Shown here: positions 5,887-5,958 of the stretch, piece after piece
How the letters are laid out: every line of letters begins with the position of its first letter
Position numbering within the stretch: position 1 is the first letter of the stretch
Origin: Helicobacteraceae bacterium
GTDB taxonomy: Bacteria; Campylobacterota; Campylobacteria; Campylobacterales; Sulfurimonadaceae
Direction of reading: 5' to 3'
Assembly (NCBI GenBank): GCA_027081565.1
Contig: JALWKG010000101.1
Coordinates: 1-5,958 of the forward strand
Length of the DNA stretch: 5,958 nucleotides
Translations under genes and position numbers: made by a program
The notes under the pieces: generated by a model
The model's input: the letters and a program-made list of their open reading frames with translations, nothing else
The model's database searches: none
What the model was told of the DNA's origin: nothing

Positions 5887-5958
5887 ATGAAAATAAAAAA
5901 TAAATATTTTCTTATTTTCATTATATTTGTTTATAGTGTAATACTTATTGATACCCTA
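5887..5958 (+). CDS. N-terminus of an exported or membrane protein, candidate immunity protein for tip 4 (3' partial)
   Basis: An ATG at 5887 opens a frame that stays open for 24 codons to the window edge. The start, MKIKNK followed by YFLIFIIFVYSVILI, is a positively charged tail plus a long hydrophobic segment, typical of a signal peptide or membrane anchor. GGA at 5878-5880 is a weak but well-placed ribosome site. Its place after an Rhs tip matches the exported immunity genes of tips 2 and 3. The rest of the protein is outside the window. Confidence 0.55.
   Translation, partial: MKIKNKYFLIFIIFVYSVILIDTL

Noticed and set aside
5862..5903. 13-codon frame starting at ATG 5862, overlapping the last gene
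   Set aside because: It is very short, lacks a ribosome site, and the frame at 5887 has a clear export signal instead.

Overview
The window looks like an accessory island of a Gram-negative bacterium. The signal-peptide-bearing immunity proteins point to a periplasm. The Rhs core wording (for example YLWLNLTTLLAVYDKDDK and GFDGGDTNLYGYVLGDPV) resembles, from memory, Rhs proteins of Campylobacterota such as Sulfurimonas or Sulfurovum. That assignment is an inference and was not checked by a search. All genes read on the + strand. The toxin tips and immunity genes look clearly more AT-rich than the Rhs core pieces.

Positions 1-1129 hold the end of an AbiEi-like antitoxin gene and a complete AbiEii-like nucleotidyltransferase toxin gene. 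They overlap by 8 bases, as is usual for a type IV toxin-antitoxin (abortive infection) operon. Immediately after the abiEii stop codon an Rhs/YD-repeat core begins abruptly in the middle of a YD repeat.

Positions 1136 to the right edge hold four consecutive Rhs tips. Each has a piece of Rhs core, the PxxxxDPxGL-type junction, a unique C-terminal domain and, where visible, a small downstream gene that is the likely immunity gene. Tip 1 (1136-2323) has a glycine-rich C-terminus and a three-helix membrane protein partner (2296-2580). Tip 2 (2729-3535) carries a recognisable Tlde1/DUF2778 L,D-transpeptidase-like domain acting on peptidoglycan, with a signal-peptide-bearing partner (3535-4005). 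Tip 3 (4335-4763) has a cysteine-rich C-terminus of unknown function and a cysteine-rich exported partner (4766-5293); its upstream core is a frameshifted remnant of a different core variant. Tip 4 (5463-5837) has a short unknown C-terminus, followed by the first 24 codons of a gene with a hydrophobic N-terminus that runs off the window.

No full-length rhs gene is visible. None of the four core fragments has a convincing start of its own, and the core pieces get shorter from tip 1 to tip 4. This is the layout expected of displaced 'orphan' Rhs-CT/immunity cassettes. The nearly identical core segments (about 150 to 485 bp) would let a tip recombine onto a full-length rhs gene, while the immunity genes could protect against siblings carrying the older toxins. 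The most interesting points are the different toxin classes in one array, the matching location of each immunity protein (membrane or periplasm), and a possible distant relationship between the immunity proteins of tips 2 and 3.
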